Origin: MB1-2 sp046566065
Lineage (GTDB): Bacteria; Actinomycetota; CADDZG01; WHSQ01
DNA length: 64,000 nucleotides
Direction: 5' to 3'
NCBI GenBank assembly: GCA_046566065.1
Contig: JBKHXK010000010.1
Span: 9,107-73,106, forward strand
Made by a program: the position numbers and the translations under genes
Shown here: positions 44,184-52,049 of the stretch, one piece after another
Layout: every line of letters begins with the position of its first letter
Position numbering within the stretch: position 1 is the stretch's first letter
The notes under the pieces: generated by a model
Database searches by the model: none
The model's input: only the letters and a program-made list of their open reading frames with translations
Told to the model about the DNA's origin: nothing

Positions 44184-44570
44184 TTGCTCTACCTCGACTC
44201 TTCCGCGCTGGCGAAACTCGTCGTAGCCGAACCCGAAAGCGCGGCTCTCCGCAGATATCTAAAGAGGCGACCCGATCGGTCCACAAGCGAGCTTTCAGTT
44301 GCAGAGGTCTTGCGCGCAGCCCTTAGAAGAGATGACGAACTCGTAGATGCTGCTCGACAGATCCTTGCTCGCGTTGATCGCATCACGCTCGGTCGCCAAC
44401 TGATCGAGACGGCCGGCACTCTGATTCCGCGCGGCATGCGGACGTTGGATGCGCTCCATCTCGCCAGCGCGCTAGAACTCGGGGACGAGCTCGAGGCTGT
44501 CGTCGCGTACGACGTACGGCTGCTGGACGCGGCCGCGGCTCACGGGCTCCGGACGACGAGCCCTGACTAG
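44184..44570 (+). CDS. vapC: Toxin, VapC-type PIN ribonuclease
   Basis: 128 residues. The PIN active-site acids are present: D5 (LYLDSSAL), E41, D89 (TLDALHLASA) and D110 (VAYDVRLL), a Mg2+-dependent endoribonuclease that cuts tRNA or rRNA in studied cases. Starts with TTG 44184, three bases after the antitoxin stop. Confidence 0.88.
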   Translation: MLYLDSSALAKLVVAEPESAALRRYLKRRPDRSTSELSVAEVLRAALRRDDELVDAARQILARVDRITLGRQLIETAGTLIPRGMRTLDALHLASALELGDELEAVVAYDVRLLDAAAAHGLRTTSPD

Positions 44571-44667
44571 ACACCGCTCAGTATTCCCTCCTCCGATGGC
44601 TGCATCGGGCAGGCAGCCAAGCGAAAGATCGAATAGCAGGGTTCGATATGGCTCTGTGAGCAAGCCG

Positions 44668-44715
44668 CTGTTCGAGTTCGACGCTTCAGGGGAGGTGGCG
44701 CGGCTACCGGAGTGA
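44668..44715 (+). pseudogene. Remnant of a DUF5615-type toxin gene (last 15 codons)
   Basis: Encodes LFEFDASGEVARLPE and a stop, matching the end of the intact toxin gene at 45547-45594 (LFELDASGEVTRLPE). It opens a 156-base segment (44668-44823) that aligns without gaps to 45547-45702, 133 of 156 identical. The rest of this toxin copy is gone. It lies in the 419-base gap 44571-44989, whose remaining parts show no gene. Confidence 0.7.
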
Positions 44716-44781
44716 ATCGTTCTGCCAACAGGTTTGCTAACGGCAGCAGGGACGCCCACCGACGGAACGGGACGAAATAAG

Positions 44782-44823
44782 CAGGGCGGGAGGGATTCGA
44801 ACCCCCGGCCACTGGTTTTGGAG
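44782..44823 (-). pseudogene. tRNA-Trp fragment (3' half)
   Basis: 42 bases identical to the 3' half of the intact tRNA-Trp at 45661-45702: discriminator, acceptor 3' strand, T arm, variable loop and half the anticodon arm. The 5' half (D arm, 5' acceptor strand) is missing, so it cannot be a tRNA. It looks like an attachment-site duplicate left by integration or unequal recombination. Confidence 0.85.
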
Positions 44824-44989
44824 TTCCTCACCGCACATTCGAGTCAGCCGACTCTGGCTCCGCCACGATGTTTCTCCCTCCGGTTCCGTCCGGTCCCGAC
44901 CTGGACCATCCGTAGAAGCCTCCGGAATCGGTTAGCAGTCCGTTAGCAGGATGCTGCGCTTTCCGCGCTGACTGCCTAGACTGATTCTC

Positions 44990-45244
44990 ATGGCTCGAGC
45001 CGAGGCTCATCCCGCAGAGGTTTTCCCCGGCATCACGATGGATCCCGAGGTCCGTTTCGGGAAGCCGTGCATCGCCGGCACCCGGGTCGACGTGGCCACG
45101 GTGGTTGGAGCTATGGCCGCGGGCGAGTCAGTGGAGACGATCCAGAAGGAATACAGCCTCACGCTCGACCAGGTGAACGCGGCCCTCCGCTACGCCACCC
45201 ACCTCGCCGACCACGCACCCCCGGCGGTCAAGCAAGACTCGTGA
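44990..45244 (+). CDS. DUF433 antitoxin
   Basis: 84 residues with the DUF433 signature: PGITMDPEVRFGKPCIAGTRV, then VVGAMAAGESVETIQKEY and LDQVNAALRYA, a small winged-helix fold paired with DUF5615 (VapBC45-like) toxins. TAGACT at 44977-44982 could be a -10 eight bases before the ATG, again suggesting a leaderless transcript. Its stop overlaps the toxin start (GTGA). Confidence 0.88.
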   Translation: MARAEAHPAEVFPGITMDPEVRFGKPCIAGTRVDVATVVGAMAAGESVETIQKEYSLTLDQVNAALRYATHLADHAPPAVKQDS

Positions 45245-45594
45245 GGGTCTTGCTCGACGAGAACATCCCTCTACGCCTCTACCGCCGCCTCCGAGAAGGC
45301 AATCTCGACGTCGAGCACCTCGCGCGCGGTCCTCGCGGGATATCGGATGCCGAGATCATCCAACGCCTGACCGACGACGAGGATCTCGTCCTGATTACTC
45401 AGGACAGAGACTTCGAGAAGGTCAGGATCCTCCACGGTGGCAGGGTCATCATCTCGCGGCTGAGTCAGAGCATGCCGATCGACGACCGCGTCGGCATATG
45501 GGCTGATGCTCTCGCGACCTTTGTGGCCTCGCCGGCCGAGGGAACGCTCTTCGAGCTCGATGCATCAGGTGAAGTGACGCGGCTACCCGAGTGA
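45241..45594 (+). CDS. DUF5615 PIN-like toxin
   Basis: 117 residues from GTG 45241, four bases overlapping the DUF433 gene. VRVLLDENIPLRLYRRLRE, ARGPRGISDAEIIQRLTDDE and LVLITQDRDFEKVRI carry the acidic residues of the DUF5615 PIN-like fold (D6, E7, D62-region). Its 3' end plus the following tRNA-Trp half are duplicated 879 bases upstream. Confidence 0.85.
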   Translation: MRVLLDENIPLRLYRRLREGNLDVEHLARGPRGISDAEIIQRLTDDEDLVLITQDRDFEKVRILHGGRVIISRLSQSMPIDDRVGIWADALATFVASPAEGTLFELDASGEVTRLPE

Positions 45595-45660
45595 ACCGTT
45601 CTGCTAACGGGTCTGCAAACGCCAACAAGGATGCTCACCGACGAAACAGGACGGATAAAG

Positions 45661-45735
45661 CAGGGCGGGAGGGATTCGAACCCCCGGCCACTGGTTTTGG
45701 AGACCAGCGCTCTGACCAGACTGAGCTACCGCCCT
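45661..45735 (-). tRNA. tRNA-Trp (CCA)
   Basis: Complete cloverleaf on the minus strand: acceptor AGGGCGG/CCGCCCT, D arm with TAGCTCAGTCTGGTCAGAGC, anticodon stem CTGGT/ACCAG with loop CTCCAAA (anticodon CCA), T loop GTTCGAATCCC, discriminator G. The 3' CCA is not encoded. Confidence 0.95.
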
Positions 45736-45761
45736 AGGTGCGCAGCGCAGTCTATTCCGGG

Positions 45762-46109
45762 TCAGACGGTGGCGGTCCGGGCCCTCCGCGTCTTCCAGAC
45801 CGCGGCCCCGGCGCCCAGCGCGGCGACGGCAAGCCCGGCGGCGTACCTCGATCGGTTCCTCGTCAGATGCCCGCGCACCTCGTCGACGCCGTTACGCCGG
45901 TAAGGGATGGCGGCCAGCGTGTGAACGAGCTCGGGCGGCGGTTCGAGGGTGTGCTCTCGCAACGCGGACAAGGAACCGAACAGGCTCTGATACTGAGAGA
46001 GCTCAGCCGTGCAGTCCTCGCAGCGCGACAGGTGTCGACGCACCTGAAGACCGACGTCGCCATCCCGGGTGTAAGCGGGAAGGATCTCTTGGACCTCTTC
46101 ACACCTCAT
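45762..46109 (-). CDS. Anti-sigma factor with zinc-binding (ZAS) motif
   Basis: 115 residues. C3 and H26-x3-C30-x2-C33 (HLSRCEDC) form the ZAS motif of anti-sigma factors that sequester ECF sigmas. One membrane span (about 88-104, AAGLAVAALGAGAAVW) and a short Arg-rich tail follow, so it is membrane anchored with the zinc domain in the cytoplasm. Its ATG overlaps the sigma gene by four bases. Confidence 0.87.
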   Translation of the reverse strand: MRCEEVQEILPAYTRDGDVGLQVRRHLSRCEDCTAELSQYQSLFGSLSALREHTLEPPPELVHTLAAIPYRRNGVDEVRGHLTRNRSRYAAGLAVAALGAGAAVWKTRRARTATV

Positions 46110-46699
46110 CGCTGCTCTCCTTCGAAGATCAGTTGCTTCAACTTCTTGCGGGCCCGATGCACCCGAACCTTTGCGGCGGTTTCAGAGATCGCCAGTTGAG
46201 TAGCGATCTCTTCGATACTCATGCCGTACACATCGCGTAGAACGACTGCCGTCCGATGCTGCTCCGGCAACCTCGCCAGAGCGGCTTCCAGCGCCCGAAC
46301 CTCGATGCGAGCGCCGGCGATCGCCTCGACCGAACCCGAGGCCGGGAGCTCCGTCAGAACGTCGTCCTGAACCCCTGCCTCATGGCTCTGCCGGCGCCTG
46401 CGGCCCCGGTGCTTCGACAGAGCCGAGTTGCTGGCGACCCGGTACAACCACGTCTCGAACATCGCATCCCCGCGGAAACCAGAAAGTCCCCGCCACGCCT
46501 TGAGGTACGCGTCCTGCGTCGCCTCGGCAGCGTCGTGAGGATCTCCCAAGATGCGGAGACACAACGAGTAGACGTCCCGGTACGTCGCCTCGACCAGCTG
46601 GCCCCACGCTCTCTCGTCACCGTTGCGACAGCGCTCGATGACGTCGCTCGAGACCCGCTCTGCCGGAGTTCCGTCCCGGTGATCGCTTGGACGCCTCAT
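46106..46699 (-). CDS. ECF-type RNA polymerase sigma factor
   Basis: 197 residues with sigma region 2 (YSLCLRILGDPHDAAEATQD, FRGDAMFETWLYRVASNSAL) and region 4 (LARLPEQHRTAVVLRDVYGM, then SIEEIATQLAISETAAKVRV). The following gene is its anti-sigma factor. Targets unknown. Confidence 0.93.
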   Translation of the reverse strand: MRRPSDHRDGTPAERVSSDVIERCRNGDERAWGQLVEATYRDVYSLCLRILGDPHDAAEATQDAYLKAWRGLSGFRGDAMFETWLYRVASNSALSKHRGRRRRQSHEAGVQDDVLTELPASGSVEAIAGARIEVRALEAALARLPEQHRTAVVLRDVYGMSIEEIATQLAISETAAKVRVHRARKKLKQLIFEGEQR

Positions 46700-46801
46700 A
46701 TGCGGATGAGGTTACAGGGGGCCGGGAAGAGATCCACGGGCGAAGGGTCGTTCTGACGTCGCAGGACGACGCCTAGACGTAGTCCGGTCGACAGAAAAGG
46801 G

Positions 46802-47254
46802 CTAGTTGGAGTCGAAGATGGATTCGAGTCGAGAGAGGAGTTGTGCCTTGTCGAGCTCGGCCTCTCGTCTCACCCGCAACTGCTCCTTGGTCGAAGACAG
46901 CAGATCCTCGATCCCATTGATCAGCTCGTCGGTGTCGAACGGCTTCGTGAGGTACGAGTCGGCGCCCAGTTTGAATCCCCGCACCCAGTCGGACTCGGAG
47001 GTCTTGGCGGTCAGGATCAGGATCTTCATGGTCTCTTTGATGCCCGAAGACTTGAGCTCCTTCAGGACGGTGTAACCGTCCATCTGCGGCATCATGATGT
47101 CGAGTACGAGGACGTCGGGTGGGTCATCCAGCATCATGTCCAAGGCCTGCTGACCGTTCTGAGCCACGCCAACCTTGTGGCCCTCTTCGACCAGGATGCT
47201 GCTCACCAACGTCCTGATCTCGGCGTTGTCCTCAGCTATGAGGATCCGAGCCAT
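46802..47254 (-). CDS. Stand-alone response-regulator receiver with C-terminal coil
   Basis: 150 residues from ATG 47254 (GGGAGG upstream). Receiver pocket E8-D9, phospho-acceptor D52 (LVLDIMMPQMDG), K switch near 103. The last 30 residues (LRVRREAELDKAQLLSRLES) are a short helical tail shared with the neighbouring receiver, possibly for dimerisation. No DNA-binding domain. Tandem paralogue of the next gene. Confidence 0.82.
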   Translation of the reverse strand: MARILIAEDNAEIRTLVSSILVEEGHKVGVAQNGQQALDMMLDDPPDVLVLDIMMPQMDGYTVLKELKSSGIKETMKILILTAKTSESDWVRGFKLGADSYLTKPFDTDELINGIEDLLSSTKEQLRVRREAELDKAQLLSRLESIFDSN

Positions 47255-47323
47255 CTGATGCCTCCCTTCGCAGTGACAGCCGCCCCCGGCAGCCACTGAG
47301 CCCGTCTCCGGGTAGTTACGTTC

Positions 47324-47773
47324 CTACTCGTCCAGTATGGACTCGAGTTGGGAGAGGAGATGCGCCGTATCCCGCTCCTGCTCCCGGCTAACTCTAAGCT
47401 CTTCCTTCGACAACTCCAACATCCGTTCCACCGCCTCGACGACCTCGTCCGGTTCGAAGGGCTTCGTGAGGAACAGATCCGCCCCCAGCTCCAAGGCGAG
47501 GTGCCGGTCGTGCTCGGACCCTTTGGCGGTGAGCACGAGCACCTTCACGGAATCCAGGACCTGGTAGTCGTTCATGTCTCTCAACACGGCGAGACCGTCC
47601 ATCTCCGGCATCATCAGGTCGAGGACGAGCACCTCCGGAGGATCCATGCACATGGCGTCGACCGCCATCCGCCCGTCCTTGGAGACACGGACCTCGTGGC
47701 CCTCCTCGGCTAGAACGTAGGTGAGGAGATGGCGGATGTCCGCGTCATCGTCTGCGATATGGATCTTGGCCAT
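47324..47773 (-). CDS. Stand-alone response-regulator receiver with C-terminal coil (paralogue)
   Basis: 149 residues. Acidic pocket DDD8-10, phospho-acceptor D52 (LVLDLMMPEMDG), C-terminal helix LRVSREQERDTAHLLSQLES matching its neighbour's tail. The pair probably arose by tandem duplication, 70 bases apart. Confidence 0.82.
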   Translation of the reverse strand: MAKIHIADDDADIRHLLTYVLAEEGHEVRVSKDGRMAVDAMCMDPPEVLVLDLMMPEMDGLAVLRDMNDYQVLDSVKVLVLTAKGSEHDRHLALELGADLFLTKPFEPDEVVEAVERMLELSKEELRVSREQERDTAHLLSQLESILDE

Positions 47774-47889
47774 GGTCAGCCCCTGCCACTCCCCCGCGTT
47801 CCCTTATCCCTGACCCCATAACCATCGGGACGACCTGCAGGCGACTTGAGCGACCCCAGGTGGAGGAGGGCAGCGATACGCTGGGGCCC

Positions 47890-48309
47890 ATGATCGATTC
47901 TCGGATCCCCCGCTTCTCTCAGGGCGTGCAGGCCGTGGTTCTTGCCGTGGCCTTCCTCCTCGACTGGATCTGGGCCGTACCGATCCTGGCCGCGATCCTG
48001 TTCGCCTCGGTGCTCGGCGGGCCCCGGTGGAACCTGCTCGCTCTGCTCTACAAGGCCCTGCCGATCGGACCCGGCGAGATGGAGCCGGCGGCGCCCCCAC
48101 GCTTCGCCCAGACGCTTGGAACCGTCTTCCTCACGATCGGCTCGGTCACGCTGGTGGCCGCGGAGAAGGGCACGACCACCTGGTGGGCGCTCGGCTGGGG
48201 ACCGGCGCTCGCCGTCGCCGTGCTCTCGGCATTGGCCGCCACGACCTCCTTCTGACTGGGCTGCGAGATCTACCTGCTGGTCCAGCGGGCAAGGCGCCAA
48301 ACGGGGTGA
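47890..48309 (+). CDS. DUF4395 membrane protein with in-frame UGA in its CxxC motif (candidate selenoprotein)
   Basis: Read through the UGA at 48253-48255 the product is 139 residues: MIDSRIPRFSQGVQAVVLAV, membrane helices at about 12-42, 75-92 and 102-120, then ATTSF-U-LGCEIYLLVQRA. DUF4395 proteins as I recall them end FCLGCE, so the UGA replaces the first Cys. After it, 17 more family-like codons reach a TGA that overlaps the thioredoxin GTG by four bases (GTGA), as coupled genes do. Stopping at the UGA would remove the motif. A degenerate gene is the alternative. ATG 47890 has only a weak ribosome site. Confidence 0.65.
48256..48285 (+). promoter_or_regulatory. Candidate bacterial SECIS hairpin after UGA
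   Basis: Directly after the UGA, CTGGGCTG can pair with TGGTCCAG (8 bp, three of them G-U) around a 14-base loop. Bacterial SECIS elements sit in this position, but this stem is weak and short, so the call is tentative. Confidence 0.3.
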
Positions 48310-48710
48310 ACCGCCTCGCTGTGCTCGCGCTCGCCTTCGCGCTGGGCGGTGTCTTCTTGTTGGCCTACAACCGTTATCGCTCCGGCTGGACCCCCTGGCC
48401 CGAGAGGTTGTCCATCGATGATCTCGGTCTGGAGCTCATGACCGGGTGCTGCGCGTTCGTGGTGTTCACCACGCCCGCCTGTCGCCCCTGCAAGGCGGCC
48501 CTTCGCGTTGTGGAAGCGGCGGTTCGTCAGGCGCCGGGCGTCACGGAGATCAAGGAGATCGACGCCATGGAGCGGCACGACCTGGCGGCGAGATACGAGG
48601 TACGCACGATCCCGACGGTGTTCCTGATCACCGCCAGCGGCCACGTGATCCGTCGGTGGAGAGAGGTACCGGAGCCCGAGGACGTTCGCGTCGCTCTCAG
48701 CGCGGTCTAG
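48306..48710 (+). CDS. Membrane-anchored thioredoxin-fold protein
   Basis: 134 residues from GTG 48306. One N-terminal membrane anchor (3-20) followed by a thioredoxin domain with active site C59-R-P-C62 (TPACRPCKAAL) and cis-Pro in TIPTVFLI. The C-terminal strand HVIRRWREVPEP fits. Likely a redox partner of the DUF4395 protein before it, exchanging thiols at the membrane. Two further cysteines (C48, C49) are unusual. Confidence 0.85.
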   Translation: MNRLAVLALAFALGGVFLLAYNRYRSGWTPWPERLSIDDLGLELMTGCCAFVVFTTPACRPCKAALRVVEAAVRQAPGVTEIKEIDAMERHDLAARYEVRTIPTVFLITASGHVIRRWREVPEPEDVRVALSAV

Positions 48711-48714
48711 CCGG

Positions 48715-49662
48715 TTGGAGGCGGACCCACGCGTCTATCGGACGCTTCTAAGCGCCGCCGAGCTGCAGCAACTCAAAGCCGAAACCGGTATGAGCGTCAG
48801 CGTCTGCCTTCCCGCGTTGAACGAAGAGCGAACGATCGGCGAGATCTGCCGAGCGATCCGATCGCTCATGCCCGCACTCGTCGACGAACTGATCGTGGTC
48901 GATTCGGGATCGGTGGACGACACGATGGCGCTCGCCGCGCAAGCGGGGGCCGTGGTCTACCCGGTGGCGTCGATCCTGCCCCACATAGAGGTGGAGCGCG
49001 GCGGCAAGGGTGAAGTGCTGTGGCGGTCGCTGGCCGTCGCCCGCGGTGACATCGTGGTGTGGCTGGATTCGGACACCAGGAACTTCGACACGTCCTTCGT
49101 CCTCGACCTGATCGAGCCGCTGCTCGTTGATCCGGAACTCCGCATGACCAAGGCCTTCTACGACCGACCCTTGCAAAACTCCGAAGGGGCATTGACGACG
49201 GGCGGAGCGCGCGTGACAGAGCTGCTCGTGCGTCCCCTTGCTCACATCTTGTTCCCGGAACTGCTCGGCTTCATCCAACCTCTGTCCGGAGAGTACGCGG
49301 CCCACCGCGACGTGCTCCGATCCCTTCCCTTGTTCACGGGTTACGGGGTTGAGATCGGGCTGCTGATCGACGTGGCGCAAGAGGTGGGACTCGACCGGGT
49401 CGTGCAGGTCGACCTCGGATCTCGCATCCATCGCAACCAAGAGATCCTGGCCCTTGGTCGGATGGCATTCCAGGTCGCGCGCACGATGACGACACGAGCC
49501 GAGGAACTCGGGCGCTTGAAGTTGGCCAACGACTGGCCCGAGTTGATGCGTCAGTTCAGGAGCGACGGAGAAGGCCCGATCGCGGAGGAGCACCCCCTGC
49601 AGGTGGTGGAGCTTCCTCCTATGGAGAGCGTTTCCGGAAGCGAGCCAACCACGATCCAGTGA
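48715..49662 (+). CDS. gpgS: Glucosyl-3-phosphoglycerate synthase-like glycosyltransferase
   Basis: 315 residues of a GT-A fold enzyme of the GT81 type, which transfers glucose from a nucleotide sugar to 3-phosphoglycerate. LPALNEERTIGEI, DELIVVDSGSVDDT, the metal-binding WLDSDTRN and QPLSGEYAAHRDVL are the signatures. In Actinobacteria the product feeds glucosylglycerate and methylglucose lipopolysaccharide synthesis. TTG 48715 is the apparent start; ATG 48790 would cut the family N-terminus. It lies next to a glycerate kinase and trehalose genes. Its 3' end overlaps the next gene by 44 bases. Confidence 0.85.
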   Translation: MEADPRVYRTLLSAAELQQLKAETGMSVSVCLPALNEERTIGEICRAIRSLMPALVDELIVVDSGSVDDTMALAAQAGAVVYPVASILPHIEVERGGKGEVLWRSLAVARGDIVVWLDSDTRNFDTSFVLDLIEPLLVDPELRMTKAFYDRPLQNSEGALTTGGARVTELLVRPLAHILFPELLGFIQPLSGEYAAHRDVLRSLPLFTGYGVEIGLLIDVAQEVGLDRVVQVDLGSRIHRNQEILALGRMAFQVARTMTTRAEELGRLKLANDWPELMRQFRSDGEGPIAEEHPLQVVELPPMESVSGSEPTTIQ

Positions 49663-50908
49663 CGCGGGACCCGTCAGGTGGGGAAGGCTCCGATGGTCCT
49701 CCGTCGGGCGGCTCGTCGGGAACGATCGAAGGCGGAACCACTCCGACCTCCGCCGCGGGGCTGGGCTCCACTCCGAGGACCCGCGTCGACCAGAGGTGGC
49801 TCAACAGCAGCTTGGCCACCGCCACAGCGGGGACCCCGAGCAGGACGCCCCAGAAACCTGCGATCGTTCCTCCGGCAAGTATCGACAACATCACCGTCAC
49901 CGGGTGGAGCTTCACCGTTCTCTTCATGACGTTCGGACTGATGACGTGGTTGTCGATCTGCTGAACGACCAAAGCAACGAGCGCCGCCTTCAGACCCAGC
50001 CCGATCCCGTCGGTGACCGAGCCGATCACCAGACCGAGGCCCCCACCGATGAAAGGTCCGACCAGCGGGATCAGGTTGGTGAATCCTGCGATCGCCCCGA
50101 TCACCAGCCAGAACGGGAGACCGATCAGGGCGAACCCGACGGCCGACATCACGCCTACGAGCAGCGCGACGAGGAACTGACCGCGGAAGAAGCCTCCGAC
50201 CGTTCTTCCGACCTTGCCGCCAAGGTCCGCTACCTCCTCCCGGTGCGTCTCGGGCACCAGGTTCAGCAGATCGCGCTGCAGTTGAGGCAGGTCGATCAAG
50301 AGGTAGAGCGCGAGCAGGGGGCCGAGGATGAAGATGAGCAGCACCTCGATCACAGAAGACCCAAGCTCGGTGATGCGGTCCGCTGAAGCGGTGAGTCTCT
50401 CTCGGAACTCGGTCGTCACCTCATCGCAACGTTCGTGTGAGGGGGCGTCGGCGCCGGCCGTGTCGTCCGCGTCCAGCAGGCAGGTAACCGTCGCGGTGTC
50501 CACCCGGACACCGAAGCGATCCTCGAGATGCTCGCCACCGCGAACGATCGAGTTTGCCAACTCGACCTTGAACTCGGGCCATTGGTCGCGGAACGTCTCG
50601 ACCTGATTCGAGACGAACGGGGTTATCGCGATGATCGCGAGAGTGAGTCCCCCGAGCACCACGACATAGGAAAGCGCGGTCCCCAGGGGACGGCTCACTC
50701 CCCGTTCCTCGGCGCGGCTGACCAAGGGATTCAAGAGGTAGATGATCAAGATCGCCAGGACCAGCGGCGGGAAGATGATGCGGATCCTGAACAGGACCCA
50801 GATCAGGATCGCGCCGAGGATCAGCAGCCCGATGATCGACCAGGCGGCTACCCCTGCGCGCCGGAGCCGCTCGCCTGCGGGAAGCCGCGGCAACGTGGGC
50901 GTCGACAT
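49619..50908 (-). CDS. AI-2E family transporter
   Basis: 429-residue membrane protein of the AI-2E (PF01594-type) family with about eight helices: N-terminal pair (25-60), YVVVLGGLTLAIIAITPF, IEVLLIFILGPLLALYLLID, and the family segment GFTNLIPLVGPFIGGGLGLV. Substrates include autoinducer-2, Na+/H+ or other small molecules; not determinable here. The C-terminus is Pro/Ser-rich and disordered. Convergent with gpgS, overlapping by 44 bases. Confidence 0.85.
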   Translation of the reverse strand: MSTPTLPRLPAGERLRRAGVAAWSIIGLLILGAILIWVLFRIRIIFPPLVLAILIIYLLNPLVSRAEERGVSRPLGTALSYVVVLGGLTLAIIAITPFVSNQVETFRDQWPEFKVELANSIVRGGEHLEDRFGVRVDTATVTCLLDADDTAGADAPSHERCDEVTTEFRERLTASADRITELGSSVIEVLLIFILGPLLALYLLIDLPQLQRDLLNLVPETHREEVADLGGKVGRTVGGFFRGQFLVALLVGVMSAVGFALIGLPFWLVIGAIAGFTNLIPLVGPFIGGGLGLVIGSVTDGIGLGLKAALVALVVQQIDNHVISPNVMKRTVKLHPVTVMLSILAGGTIAGFWGVLLGVPAVAVAKLLLSHLWSTRVLGVEPSPAAEVGVVPPSIVPDEPPDGGPSEPSPPDGSRVTGSWLARFRKRSP

Positions 50909-50946
50909 GCGAGCAGTATCCCCCGCCGGGCACCGGGGAATCCCGA

Positions 50947-52029
50947 TCAGAAAGGTTGTCTGCGGACCAGTGCCTCTGTGGCTGACGTCAGGAGCTCGCC
51001 CGGATCGGCCGGCTTTCCGTCCATCTCGACACCGCGGAGGTCGAGCACGTCACTGAACCCCGCGTTGAGGGCCATCCGCTCGCTGACCGACAGGTGACCG
51101 AACAACCCGAGACACGGCACCCCGTGCTCGTGTGCCATCGCCGCAACCCCGGCGGGCACCTTGCCTCTCAAGCTCTGTTCGTCGAAGCGCCCTTCACCCG
51201 TGATGACCGCGTCCGCCATACCGATCAGGTCCGCGAGGTGAACGGCGTCGGCGATATAGCTGAAGCCAGAGCGCAGTTCGGCCCCCACGAACGCCACGAG
51301 ACCTGCGCCGATCCCCCCACCCGCTCCGCCGAAGGGCAGCGACGAGAGGTCGATGTCCAACGTGCCGCGCACGATGTCCGCCAGATTCACGAGGCCCCGG
51401 GTCAGCAACTCCACCTGGTCCGGCGACGCGCCCTTCTGGGGGCCGAACATCTCGGCGCTCATCTCAAGCGGGATGTCCACATCGCAGAGACCGATCACGG
51501 TGACGTCGAGGGGCTCGGAGGGCCGATCTATGTAGCGAAGCTCTGCCAGCGAGCCGCCGCCCGCCGGCAAAGGCCTGCCGCCCTCGTCGAAGAAACCCCA
51601 GCCGAGCGCACGGGCCAGGCCGACTCCCCCATCGGTCGACATGGTGCCTCCGACGCCTACGAGGACGGTCCCTCCGGCGCCGCACATCTCGGCCGCGGCC
51701 TTGATCAGCGTCCCGATCCCCTCGGAATCCGCCCGGAGTGGATCGCCGCTCGATGAGGCCGCGGTCTCGATACAGGCGACGTTGCTGTTGAGCAGCGCGA
51801 TCGGCGCTCTCCGCTTGGCCCCCCAGGGATCCACCGTGTCCGCGAAGCGCTTCACACCCCCGACCGCATCGAGCAACACCTCCAGCGTGCCCGCTCCTCC
51901 ATCCGCCAAAGGCGTGGCGGATACCCAGGCCTCGGGACGGACGTTGCGCACGCCATGCGTCATCGCCAGAGCTGCACCGGATCCCGTGAGGGTTCCCTTG
52001 AACTTGTCCGGAGCGATGAGGATGCGCAC
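50947..52029 (-). CDS. glxK: Glycerate kinase, type 1 (GlxK/GarK)
   Basis: 360 residues. RILIAPDKFKGTLTGSGAA, TPLADGGAGTLEVL, IGTLIKAAAEM, VGVGGTMSTDGGVGLARALG and GAGGGIGAGLVAFVGAELRS are the family blocks. The enzyme phosphorylates glycerate, giving 2- or 3-phosphoglycerate. Beside gpgS it could recycle glycerate released from glucosylglycerate. Divergent from the GT20 gene. Confidence 0.93.
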   Translation of the reverse strand: MRILIAPDKFKGTLTGSGAALAMTHGVRNVRPEAWVSATPLADGGAGTLEVLLDAVGGVKRFADTVDPWGAKRRAPIALLNSNVACIETAASSSGDPLRADSEGIGTLIKAAAEMCGAGGTVLVGVGGTMSTDGGVGLARALGWGFFDEGGRPLPAGGGSLAELRYIDRPSEPLDVTVIGLCDVDIPLEMSAEMFGPQKGASPDQVELLTRGLVNLADIVRGTLDIDLSSLPFGGAGGGIGAGLVAFVGAELRSGFSYIADAVHLADLIGMADAVITGEGRFDEQSLRGKVPAGVAAMAHEHGVPCLGLFGHLSVSERMALNAGFSDVLDLRGVEMDGKPADPGELLTSATEALVRRQPF

Positions 52030-52049
52030 GGGCCCTACGATACGTACAG

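Noticed and set aside
44782..44823. A second functional tRNA-Trp gene
   Set aside because: Only the 3' half is present; D arm and 5' acceptor strand are missing.
47860..48255. DUF4395 as an ordinary gene ending at the UGA
   Set aside because: That would cut the family motif in the middle and leave the next 17 family-like codons and the GTGA overlap unexplained; kept only as an alternative (pseudogene).
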